NCBI GenBank assembly: GCA_900540145.1
Contig: UQEW01000053.1
Location: 1-16,057, forward strand
Reading direction: 5' to 3'
DNA length: 16,057 nt
DNA from: an uncultured Eubacteriales bacterium
Lineage (GTDB): Bacteria > Bacillota > Clostridia > Peptostreptococcales > Anaerovoracaceae
Position 1 is the stretch's first letter. Each line of letters begins with the position of its first letter. Of the stretch, positions 7,633 through 13,838 are shown in pieces. A program made the translations under genes and the position numbers. The notes under the pieces were generated by a model. It was not told where the DNA came from, did no database searches, and saw only the letters and a list, made by a program, of their open reading frames with translations.

Positions 7633-8145
7633 CTATAGCAACTTTAACCTTCCACCACATTTTCCGCATCTGTAATTTTCAGGATGTTCTACCAGTGGGC
7701 ATTTTCTTTTTCTTTCAAACTTTTGGCCGCATTTCTTGCATATTATTGTATACCTTACTTTTTCAGAAGTTTTATCTGGTTTTATCCCCATTTCTTCTAA
7801 GTTTACAGTCCTTTTAATATGGTACCCTAAAAGCGCCTCTGTTTTTTCTCCGTATTTCTTCCATTTTTTACCATGATTAAAGCTACCGGGACATGTGTGA
7901 ATTAATTCATGTGCGATTATATTGCAGATTTGCTCTTCTTTGCACTCTAAGGCTCTTGCAGATATTTCAATTATAAAGCTTTCTCTTCCGCATGAATTTA
8001 CGTTTTTCTTACAGGCTCCCAGTCTTTTTTTAGTTCTTGTATTAATTACAACTTTTTCAATATTATTTGATACAGGTATTCCTATGGATTTTAGTTCTTG
8101 TAATACTTTGTCAGTAAGTTTATTTATCTGTTCTAACTGATGCAT
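7633..8145 (-). CDS. SprT-like zinc metalloprotease with C-terminal zinc ribbon
   Basis: A 170-residue protein whose core is a SprT-like domain. The catalytic helix is H79-E-L-I-H83 with the third ligand at H91 in FNHGKKWK, the hallmark of SprT/Spartan (HExxH, then H-x-x-x-W). The C-terminus has two Cys pairs, C136-x2-C139 and C160-x2-C163, forming a zinc ribbon of the kind often found in bacterial SprT proteins. Eukaryotic Spartan degrades DNA-crosslinked proteins at replication forks; bacterial members are poorly characterised, so protease function is an inference from motifs. GGGAAG precedes the ATG by 9 bases. The gene lies alone between a terminator and the gdpP promoter region. Confidence 0.9.
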   Translation of the reverse strand: MHQLEQINKLTDKVLQELKSIGIPVSNNIEKVVINTRTKKRLGACKKNVNSCGRESFIIEISARALECKEEQICNIIAHELIHTCPGSFNHGKKWKKYGEKTEALLGYHIKRTVNLEEMGIKPDKTSEKVRYTIICKKCGQKFERKRKCPLVEHPENYRCGKCGGRLKLL

Positions 8146-8179
8146 GGTTTAACGCTTCCCTTTGCCATTTCCCCTTTAC

Positions 8180-8203
8180 AAAAGTAAAACCCCTTTACAG
8201 GGG
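8180..8203 (-). terminator. Rho-independent terminator after DUF1294 gene
   Basis: A 5-bp stem (CCCCT with AGGGG, 8203-8190) closed by a GTAA tetraloop is followed on the minus strand by TTTTACTTTT. It comes 17 bases after the DUF1294 stop and would end the parA-parB-DUF1294 unit. The ten bases TGTAAAGGGG of the stem recur at 8180-8171, without forming a second hairpin. Confidence 0.75.
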
Positions 8204-8220
8204 CGCTTATATAAAAATAT

Positions 8221-8493
8221 CTATACAATATTAAAATGTATTAATCCATATATTATTCCGGCGTTTACAATAAGTGCCAGAGGTATTCCAATCTTAAATA
8301 ACGGTTTGTTTGTCTTATGATTGAATGCGAGAGCTCCGCCTCCAATTCCTATGGCTCCCATTATAAAAGCGCTGATAAGCAGTGTTTTTTCACTTATTCT
8401 CTCTTGATCCTTTATCGCCCGGCGTTTATCAATTCCCATCATTATAAACGCTATCGTATTCCAAATCACCATCAATAATATTAAAAGTTTCAT
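8221..8493 (-). CDS. DUF1294 family small membrane protein
   Basis: A 90-residue protein with three hydrophobic segments (about 2-19, 38-56 and 68-87). It has the DUF1294 pattern: N-T-I-A-F-x-x-M-G-x-D-K-R-R-A after the first segment, R-I-S-E-K-T-L-L, and a F-x-H-K-T-x-K-P-x-F-K-x-G-x-P motif before the third. The function of the family is not known. I start it at the ATG at 8493, 9 bases after the AGG of GGAGAGG; the upstream in-frame ATG at 8502 abuts that site with no spacing. It follows parB by 15 bases and is the last gene of that unit. Its start codon falls inside a degenerate parS. Confidence 0.88.
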   Translation of the reverse strand: MKLLILLMVIWNTIAFIMMGIDKRRAIKDQERISEKTLLISAFIMGAIGIGGGALAFNHKTNKPLFKIGIPLALIVNAGIIYGLIHFNIV

Positions 8494-8501
8494 GTGAAAC
8501 A
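8486..8501. promoter_or_regulatory. Degenerate parS-like site
   Basis: AGTTTCATGTGAAACA matches the Firmicutes parS consensus (TGTTTCACGTGAAACA) at 14 of 16 positions. It lies between the parB stop and the DUF1294 coding region, overlapping the latter's start codon. Known ParB/Spo0J proteins tolerate one or two mismatches, so binding is plausible; the central mismatch would weaken it. Confidence 0.55.
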
Positions 8502-8508
8502 TCCTCTC

Positions 8509-9417
8509 CTATCCAAGTGATTTCAACAGTTCTATCAGCCTCTCTAAATCATCCTTGGAATAAAATTCTATTTCTATTTTACCTTTATTTTGTGTACCGC
8601 TAATAGAAATTTTCGTTCCCAGCGCAGTTTTTAGTTCTTCTTCCACTTTCAAAACATCCGGGTTCTTTTTCTTTTTTAGCGGAGTTCTTTTTTTTGTTTT
8701 TCCCTCAGAGGCCACTAATTTTTCTGTCTCACGTACTGACAGTCCTTCATCGATTATCTTTTTCCAAATCTCTTCTTGTTTCTTCTCGTCCGGAATAGTT
8801 ATCAGTGTGCGTCCATGGCCTGCTGTAAGTTTTCCTTCTGAAATGCTGTCTCTTATATATTGGGGGAGTTTTAAGAGTCTCATGGAATTGGCTATATACG
8901 GTCTGCTTTTTCCAACGCTCTTTGAGACTTGCTCCTGAGTCATCCCGAAATTGCCCATCATCTGTTGAAGCCCTTCTGCCTCTTCGATAGGGTTAAGGTC
9001 TTCTCTCTGCATGTTCTCTATTATGGCTATGAGCATATTCTGCTCATCATTCAACTCTCTTATAAGACATGGAACCACTGCCAGCTCTGCTTTCATAGCG
9101 GCTCGCCATCTTCTTTCTCCTGCTACTATTTCATATCCGTTTTTATGCTTTCTTACCACTATCGGTTGAATTATGCCATGTTCTTTTATAGAGTTAGCCA
9201 GCTCTTCTATTTTTTCTTCGTCAAAAGTTTTTCTGGGTTGGTTGACATTGGGCATTATATCGTGGATTTTTATATACTTTACAGCATCACCATCATTTTT
9301 TTCATCCGATTTAACGGATCTTTCAGCAGCCGTCTCAACTGCAGGTTCCTTTACAGGTACATCTGCAAAGAGAGCCTCCAGTCCTCTTCCCAATCCTCCT
9401 TTTTTTGCTGCAGACAT
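8509..9417 (-). CDS. parB: Chromosome partitioning protein ParB (Spo0J)
   Basis: A 302-residue ParB. The N-terminus has the ParA-contacting segment KKGGLGRGLEALF (about 5-17). The CTP-binding/ParB-nuclease-like domain carries V-N-Q-P-R-K-T-F (about 58-65), the GERRWRA box (100-106) and ENMQREDLNPIEEA. A helix-turn-helix for parS binding lies at about 159-185 (MTQEQVSKSVGKSRPYIAN), followed by a Lys-rich linker and a C-terminal dimerisation domain (about 245-302). ParB slides from parS as a CTP-dependent clamp, loads SMC and drives origin segregation with ParA. ATG at 9417 lies one base after the parA stop, with GGAGGAGGAG upstream. Two parS-type sequences flank the parAB pair. Confidence 0.97.
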   Translation of the reverse strand: MSAAKKGGLGRGLEALFADVPVKEPAVETAAERSVKSDEKNDGDAVKYIKIHDIMPNVNQPRKTFDEEKIEELANSIKEHGIIQPIVVRKHKNGYEIVAGERRWRAAMKAELAVVPCLIRELNDEQNMLIAIIENMQREDLNPIEEAEGLQQMMGNFGMTQEQVSKSVGKSRPYIANSMRLLKLPQYIRDSISEGKLTAGHGRTLITIPDEKKQEEIWKKIIDEGLSVRETEKLVASEGKTKKRTPLKKKKNPDVLKVEEELKTALGTKISISGTQNKGKIEIEFYSKDDLERLIELLKSLG

Positions 9418-9418
9418 A

Positions 9419-10189
9419 TTACTCCTCCTCCTGCTCAAGGAACTCTTCAGCAAAATCCGTGTAAGCTTCTGCTCCGCGGGATTTTGGATCGTATTCCGTT
9501 ATAGGTAGGCCGAAACTCGGAGCTTCAGCTAATCTTACATTTCTCGGGATTACAGTAGAATATACCTTGCCACCGAAATATTTTTTTACCTCTTGCACTA
9601 CCTGCGCGGAAAGATTAGTTCTTCCGTCAAACATACTCAATATTACTCCCTGCACTTCAAGCTGAGGATTCAAGCTTTTTTTTACCAGTTCTATGGTGCT
9701 TACCAACTGGCTCACTCCTTCCAACGCATAAAACTCACATTGTATAGGAATGAGAACGCTATCTACAGCTGCCAAAGAGTTTATAGTTAAAAGACCGAGG
9801 GAAGGCGGACAATCGATAAAAATATAATCATAATTATCTCTTATCTTGTCCAAACCGTTTTTCAGTGCTTTCTCACGCCCTTCTATCTGCACCAGTTCTA
9901 CTTCCGCACCGGCTAAATCTACGCTGGCAGGAATAAGATCCAGGTTTTTTACTGAAGTCTTTATTATGGCTTCTCTTGGATCGAACTCGTCATCTACTAA
10001 AATATTATATACAGTTTTTTTCAGTTTCTTCTTTGACACGCCTATTCCACTCGTAGTGTTTCCCTGTGGGTCTATGTCAAGGATCAAAACATTTTTCCCC
10101 TTCAGGGCCAGGCATGCTGCTAGGTTAATATTAGTGGTTGTCTTTCCGACGCCGCCCTTTTGATTGAATATTGCTATTGCTTTTCCCAA
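9419..10189 (-). CDS. parA: Chromosome partitioning ATPase ParA (Soj)
   Basis: A 256-residue ParA/Soj ATPase. It has the deviant Walker A KGGVGKTT (residues 11-18), the D-P-Q-G-N Walker A' motif, the FIDCPPSLGLLT Walker B region and the C-terminal P-R-N-V-R-L-A-E-A-P-S-x-G motif. ParA binds DNA as an ATP dimer and is released by ParB, moving origins; in Bacillus it also regulates DnaA. I start it at TTG 10189, which has AGGAGG 7 bases upstream and gives the family length and N-terminus (MGKAIAIFNQKGG). An ATG at 10294 is in frame but would translate the parS sequence and has no ribosome-binding site. It is followed immediately by parB. Confidence 0.96.
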   Translation of the reverse strand: MGKAIAIFNQKGGVGKTTTNINLAACLALKGKNVLILDIDPQGNTTSGIGVSKKKLKKTVYNILVDDEFDPREAIIKTSVKNLDLIPASVDLAGAEVELVQIEGREKALKNGLDKIRDNYDYIFIDCPPSLGLLTINSLAAVDSVLIPIQCEFYALEGVSQLVSTIELVKKSLNPQLEVQGVILSMFDGRTNLSAQVVQEVKKYFGGKVYSTVIPRNVRLAEAPSFGLPITEYDPKSRGAEAYTDFAEEFLEQEEE

Positions 10190-10202
10190 AATAACTCCTC
10201 CT
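10187..10202 (-). promoter_or_regulatory. parA ribosome-binding site and TTG start
   Basis: AGGAGG at 10202-10197 stands 7 bases before TTG at 10189-10187. No ATG or GTG lies at a usable distance in frame, so this site decides the parA start as a rare TTG, which may keep ParA low. Confidence 0.8.
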
Positions 10203-10219
10203 ACTTTGAATATGATGAT

Positions 10220-10248
10220 ATTATATAATATTTTATGTGATATTTCCA
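10220..10248 (-). promoter_or_regulatory. Probable sigma-A promoter of parAB
   Basis: TGGAAA (10248-10243, 4 of 6) and a perfect TATAAT (10225-10220) are separated by 17 bases. Transcription would begin near 10213, leaving about 24 bases before the parA start. The -35 lies 22 bases downstream of the perfect parS, so ParB bound and spreading there could affect this promoter. The region is AT-rich, which lowers certainty. Confidence 0.55.
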
Positions 10249-10270
10249 TATTAAATAAGAAAAAAATAGA

Positions 10271-10286
10271 TGTTTCACGTGAAACA
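10271..10286. promoter_or_regulatory. parS centromere site, perfect match
   Basis: TGTTTCACGTGAAACA is a perfect 16-base palindrome identical to the B. subtilis/Firmicutes parS consensus, the loading site of ParB (and SMC). It overlaps the last three codons and stop of noc: the TGA of the palindrome is the noc stop codon. It stands just upstream of the parAB promoter. Confidence 0.95.
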
Positions 10287-11111
10287 TCTATCATTTTTAG
10301 GGAGAAGTATCTTTACTTCTAAAAAATCCCCCTTATCTTCTTGGGACATTTTTACATTATTTTCCATTTCTTTTATTTGATTAAAAGCTTTTCTTATTGT
10401 ATTCAAATATATCTTATAACTTATATAATTTACCTTCCGTCTTTTTCGCAAAGCCTCTTCTTTTTTTGTCAGCACGTCTTCTATTAGCTTTTCTGTTTGT
10501 TTCACATTTAACCCGTTGGCAACAATACGTTCCATGACTTGTTTTCTGTCTTCATCGTCTTTGAGCTTTAAAAGGGCCCTTGCGTGTCTTTCTGTAAGCC
10601 GGTTGTCAACAAGCTGTTCTTGTATGTCTTCCGGCAGCGATAAAACTCGTATTTTATTGGAAATCGTGGATTGGCGCTTGTTAACTTTTTCTGCTATTTC
10701 TCCTTGTGTCAGGTTGAAGTCATCCATAAGTTTTTTATAAGCCCTGGCTTCTTCCAGAAAGTTTAAATCTTCGCGCTGGACGTTTTCTACCAAAGCTATA
10801 AGCGCCGCTTCCTTTGTTTCCATCGTTTTAATTATTGCCGGTATCTTTTCCAAACCGGCAAGCTGCGCAGCCCTATACCGTCTTTCCCCTGCTATTATGG
10901 TATAGCGCTCTTTTTCATCTTTTAATATTATCGGCTGGAGAACTCCATATTCCTTAATAGAGCCGGTCAATTCCTCCATTCCTTCGTCTTTGAAAATTTT
11001 TCTCGGCTGTTGCGGGTTTGCTTCTATCTTTTCTAATGGAACCATTATTACTTGCGGCTGCGCGGATTGTTCGGTTATAAAATTTAAAATACCCCTTTTC
11101 CTTTTTTCCAT
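10275..11111 (-). CDS. noc: Nucleoid occlusion protein Noc (ParB paralogue)
   Basis: A 278-residue ParB-family protein. It begins with a short basic, amphipathic stretch (MEKRKRGILNFITEQ) like the membrane-binding helix of Noc. It has the ParB-type domain with QQPRKIF, GERRYRA (75-81) and ENVQREDLNFLEEA, and a helix-turn-helix at about 134-160 (LTQGEIAEKVNKRQSTISN). The tail is Noc-like (NTIRKAFNQIKEMENNV, then EVKILLPK). B. subtilis Noc binds NBS DNA, uses CTP to spread and tethers DNA to the membrane, blocking division over the chromosome. Position between rsmG and parA supports Noc rather than a second Spo0J. The last residues, NDRCFT, arise from coding through parS. ATG at 11111 has AGGAGG 11 bases upstream. 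Confidence 0.9.
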   Translation of the reverse strand: MEKRKRGILNFITEQSAQPQVIMVPLEKIEANPQQPRKIFKDEGMEELTGSIKEYGVLQPIILKDEKERYTIIAGERRYRAAQLAGLEKIPAIIKTMETKEAALIALVENVQREDLNFLEEARAYKKLMDDFNLTQGEIAEKVNKRQSTISNKIRVLSLPEDIQEQLVDNRLTERHARALLKLKDDEDRKQVMERIVANGLNVKQTEKLIEDVLTKKEEALRKRRKVNYISYKIYLNTIRKAFNQIKEMENNVKMSQEDKGDFLEVKILLPKNDRCFT

Positions 11112-11190
11112 ATGTATATCTACCTCCTGTCCTCCTCTTGGGAAAAGCTTAACATTTCCCGAGGGCAATATGAAAAAATTTTTAAGCTAA
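11112..11190 (-). promoter_or_regulatory. noc upstream region with a Noc-binding-site-like half
   Basis: This gap between the rsmG terminator and noc must hold the noc promoter, but I see no convincing -35/-10 pair. It contains ATTTCCCG (11154-11161 on the plus strand), identical to the first 8 bases of the known B. subtilis Noc-binding consensus ATTTCCCGGGAAAT. An imperfect partner, GGGCAAT (11163-11169), follows two bases after the CCC. A 7-bp inverted repeat, AGCTTAA/TTAAGCT (11146-11152 and 11182-11188), flanks it. Confidence 0.3.
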
Positions 11191-11220
11191 AAACCCCTAA
11201 AATACTCTATTTTAAGGGTT
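11189..11220 (-). terminator. Rho-independent terminator overlapping the end of rsmG
   Basis: A 13-bp stem (11220-11208 with 11204-11192, one G-T wobble) has a GAG loop and a run of five T on the minus strand (11193-11189). The 5' arm lies in the last rsmG codons and the stop codon TAG (11209-11207) sits at the arm-loop junction. It ends the mnmE-mnmG-rsmG unit. Confidence 0.9.
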
Positions 11221-11917
11221 CTTTCGCCGGAGTACCGGCTTTTCTGGGATATTTCGACGGAGTTTTTCCTGTTTTTTTAATGATTAATATACGATGCATG
11301 CTGGCCTCTTGGCCTATGGCAGTTTTCTCCATCCTATACTCTGTAGCGCCTAAAGTTTTCATGGCGTTTTTAGCTTCTTCCAATTCTTTGTCTGCGTCCG
11401 CCCCTTTATAGGCTGCCATCACTCCTCCGGGCTTGACGAGAGGCAGGCAGTATTCGCAAAGTACGCTTAAATTTGCCACAGCCCTTGAAACGCACATATC
11501 GTATTTTTCCCTATGCCTGGAATCCCTGCCCATATCCTCTGCTCTGTTATGGATAGTGGTAACATTATTAATGCCTATGGTCTGGCACAATTCCTGTATT
11601 ATTTTCAGCCGCTTATTAAGCGAATCCACCAAAACAAATTCCTTTTCCGGTGACAGTATAGCAAGAGGCACTCCCGGAAATCCGGCGCCTGTTCCCATAT
11701 CTACAATCTTATCAGCCTGCGCATATTCAGGAAGGCAGAAGCATGTTGCAGAATCGATGAAATGCTTTACGGTGAACTCCTGCGGATCCCTTATGGCTGT
11801 AAGATTGACAAATTGGTTCCACTGTAATATTCCGCTTCTGTAAGCGTCGAACTTTCTGATAATTTCATCAGAATACGGTATTTGGTTTTCATTAAAGTAA
11901 TCAATCAGTTGATTCAT
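11207..11917 (-). CDS. rsmG: 16S rRNA (guanine-N7) methyltransferase RsmG
   Basis: A 236-residue protein that methylates N7 of G527 in 16S rRNA using S-adenosylmethionine. The Rossmann-type SAM-binding motif is VDMGTGAGFPG (72-82). Other family marks are N-Q-F-V-N-L-T-A-I-R-D (34-44), the H-F-I-D-S segment, V-D-S-L-N-K-R (97-103), V-S-R-A-V-A-N-L and the ending K-Y-P-R-K-A-G-T-P. Its ATG overlaps the mnmG stop as ATGA, with the ribosome-binding site inside mnmG. The last codons form one arm of a terminator, so 3' coding and termination signals are shared. Loss of this enzyme is known to give low-level streptomycin resistance. Confidence 0.97.
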   Translation of the reverse strand: MNQLIDYFNENQIPYSDEIIRKFDAYRSGILQWNQFVNLTAIRDPQEFTVKHFIDSATCFCLPEYAQADKIVDMGTGAGFPGVPLAILSPEKEFVLVDSLNKRLKIIQELCQTIGINNVTTIHNRAEDMGRDSRHREKYDMCVSRAVANLSVLCEYCLPLVKPGGVMAAYKGADADKELEEAKNAMKTLGATEYRMEKTAIGQEASMHRILIIKKTGKTPSKYPRKAGTPAKEPLK

Positions 11918-13797
11918 TGTCCGCCTCTTCTCTTTTTTTCAAGATATATAAGAAGTACGTTTATATCAGCCGGGGAGACTCCCGAAATTCTGGAGGCTTG
12001 TCCTACGGATTCAGGCTTAATCTGATTTAATTTCTGGCAAGCTTCTATTCTAAGCCCTTCTACAAGATTGTAATCCATGTTCTGAGGAAGTCTCTTATCT
12101 TCCAGCTTTTTGAATCTTTCAATCTGTGCCAGCTGTTTGTTTATATATCCTTCATACTTTATCTGCACTTCCAGCTGGGTCACTTCGTGATATGAAAGAG
12201 AAGGTCTTGTTTGGTCGTCTATGGCTTTCAAACTTTCATAAGTAATCTGAGGTCTTTTGAGAAGTTCAGCCATGGATATCCTTCCGGAAACGGCAGATGT
12301 TCCCATGGTTTCAAGAAAATCATTGACTTCCGAAGACAAGAAAGTTTTTTCTTCCAATCTCTTCATTTCTCTTTCGACGTTCTCTTTTTTCTTCAAATAG
12401 CGCGCATATCGCTCTTCACCGGCAAGCCCCACAGCATATCCTTTGTCTGTCAAACGCAAATCTGCGTTGTCTTGCCTTAGAACCAGCCTATATTCCGCTC
12501 TGGACGTCATTATTCTGTAAGGTTCATTAGTACCTTTAGTCACTAAATCGTCGATTAGAACGCCAATATAAGCCTCGTTTCTTCCCAGGACCAGCGGTTT
12601 TTTGCCGGAAATCTTAAGACAGGCATTAATTCCTGCCATAAGACCCTGAGCTGCTGCTTCTTCGTATCCGGAACTCCCGTTAAATTGTCCTGCGCAAAAA
12701 AGGTTTTCTATAAATCTGCTCTCAAGATTCAGCTTTAAATCTTGCGGATCAATGCAATCGTATTCTATGGCATAGGCAGGTCTTACGATTCTAATATTCT
12801 CAAGACCCGGTATGGTCTTGTAAAAAGCCTCTTGTACGTCTTCCGGCAAGCTGGAGGACATGCCCTGTATATACATTTCATCAGTGTCCAGTCCCTCCGG
12901 TTCGATGAACAACTGATGTCTTTCTTTGTCGGCAAATCGATTTACTTTGTCTTCTATGGACGGGCAGTATCTAGGGCCTATCCCTTCTATCTGTCCCCCG
13001 AACAACGCTGAACGATGAAAGTTGGCCCTTATAACTTTGTGCGTTTCCTCATTTGTATATGTCAGCCAGCAAGAAACTTTGTTTTCTCCCACTTCGTCGT
13101 TCATGAAAGAAAACGGAACTGTTTTTTCATCGCCCTTTTGTTCTGTCATCTTCGAATAATCCAAGCTGCTTCCCAGGCACCTTGCAGGAGTCCCCGTTTT
13201 AAATCTGCGCAATTTGATTCCGTGCTTTTTCAAATTGACAGCCAGTTCGTTGGATGGCGCCAATCCGTTGGGACCGCTTTCAAAAGCGCTGCTGCCTATA
13301 AAAATTTTGCCTGCCAGGAAAGTTCCCGTAGCCAATATTACAGCTTTAGCCTTATAACATGTGAAAGTCTTCGTCACAACTCCGCAAACTCTGCCATCTT
13401 CAACTAATATGTCAGTCACTTCACCCTGCTTCATATCAAGGCCCGGCGTCGACTCTATGGTTTTTTTCATCTCTATGTGATATCTGTTTTTATCAGCTTG
13501 GGCTCTCAAAGAATGTACCGCAGGTCCTTTAGCCGTATTCAGCATCTTGCTCTGGAGAAATGTCTTATCGATGTTTTTTCCCATCTCTCCTCCGAGAGCG
13601 TCTATCTCTCTGACAAGATGACCTTTGCCTGTTCCTCCTATAGAAGGATTGCACGGCATCATGGCTATGGCTTCCAGGTTCATTGAAAACATCAGGGTTT
13701 TTTTACCCATCCTGGCTGCAGCCAAAGCTGCCTCGCACCCTGCGTGTCCTGCTCCCACAACTATTACGTCATATTCACCCATCAAAATGTGTTCCAC
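11914..13797 (-). CDS. mnmG: tRNA uridine-5-carboxymethylaminomethyl synthesis protein MnmG (GidA)
   Basis: A 627-residue FAD- and NADH-dependent protein of normal length. It works with MnmE to place (carboxymethyl)aminomethyl at C5 of wobble U34. Visible are the FAD-binding GAGHAGCEAA (15-24), the signature M-P-C-N-P-S-I-G-G-T-G-K-G-H-L (47-61), G-T-P-A-R-C, the second signature near GYEEAAAQGL and the C-terminal helical end (ISGVSPADINVLLIYLEKK). I use GTG at 13797, which has AAGAGG 8 bases upstream. ATG at 13782 is in frame but 23 bases from that site. It follows mnmE by 41 bases and overlaps rsmG, the standard Firmicutes order. Confidence 0.97.
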   Translation of the reverse strand: MEHILMGEYDVIVVGAGHAGCEAALAAARMGKKTLMFSMNLEAIAMMPCNPSIGGTGKGHLVREIDALGGEMGKNIDKTFLQSKMLNTAKGPAVHSLRAQADKNRYHIEMKKTIESTPGLDMKQGEVTDILVEDGRVCGVVTKTFTCYKAKAVILATGTFLAGKIFIGSSAFESGPNGLAPSNELAVNLKKHGIKLRRFKTGTPARCLGSSLDYSKMTEQKGDEKTVPFSFMNDEVGENKVSCWLTYTNEETHKVIRANFHRSALFGGQIEGIGPRYCPSIEDKVNRFADKERHQLFIEPEGLDTDEMYIQGMSSSLPEDVQEAFYKTIPGLENIRIVRPAYAIEYDCIDPQDLKLNLESRFIENLFCAGQFNGSSGYEEAAAQGLMAGINACLKISGKKPLVLGRNEAYIGVLIDDLVTKGTNEPYRIMTSRAEYRLVLRQDNADLRLTDKGYAVGLAGEERYARYLKKKENVEREMKRLEEKTFLSSEVNDFLETMGTSAVSGRISMAELLKRPQITYESLKAIDDQTRPSLSYHEVTQLEVQIKYEGYINKQLAQIERFKKLEDKRLPQNMDYNLVEGLRIEACQKLNQIKPESVGQASRISGVSPADINVLLIYLEKKRRGGQ

Positions 13798-13811
13798 TTC
13801 GCTTACCTCTT
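13797..13811 (-). promoter_or_regulatory. mnmG ribosome-binding site favouring a GTG start
   Basis: AAGAGG (13811-13806) lies 8 bases from GTG (13797-13795) and 23 from the next in-frame ATG (13782), so it supports the GTG start five codons upstream of the conventional-looking ATG. Confidence 0.65.
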
Positions 13812-13838
13812 ATCAACATCAATGCCTTCGAAAGTCAG

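Noticed and set aside
8146..8180. Eleven-codon upstream frame (starting at 8168, MAKGSVKPCIS) overlapping the SprT-like start
   Set aside because: Its AAAGGGG site is only 2-3 bases from the ATG and there is nothing else to suggest translation; kept as a remote possibility of coupling only.
8171..8199. Ten-base direct repeat TGTAAAGGGG (minus strand), two copies 9 bases apart
   Set aside because: One copy is an arm of the terminator. Two short copies are not enough to claim an operator or a mobile-element target duplication.
8929..9504. Plus-strand open frame of 191 codons opposite parB and parA
   Set aside because: It lies antisense to two well-supported genes, has low-complexity Phe/Ser/Leu-rich content typical of the complement of Lys/Glu-rich coding sequence, and matches no family I know.
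10496..10512. TGTTTCACATTTAACC within noc, resembling parS
   Set aside because: Only the left half matches parS; the right half does not, so a functional dimer site is unlikely.
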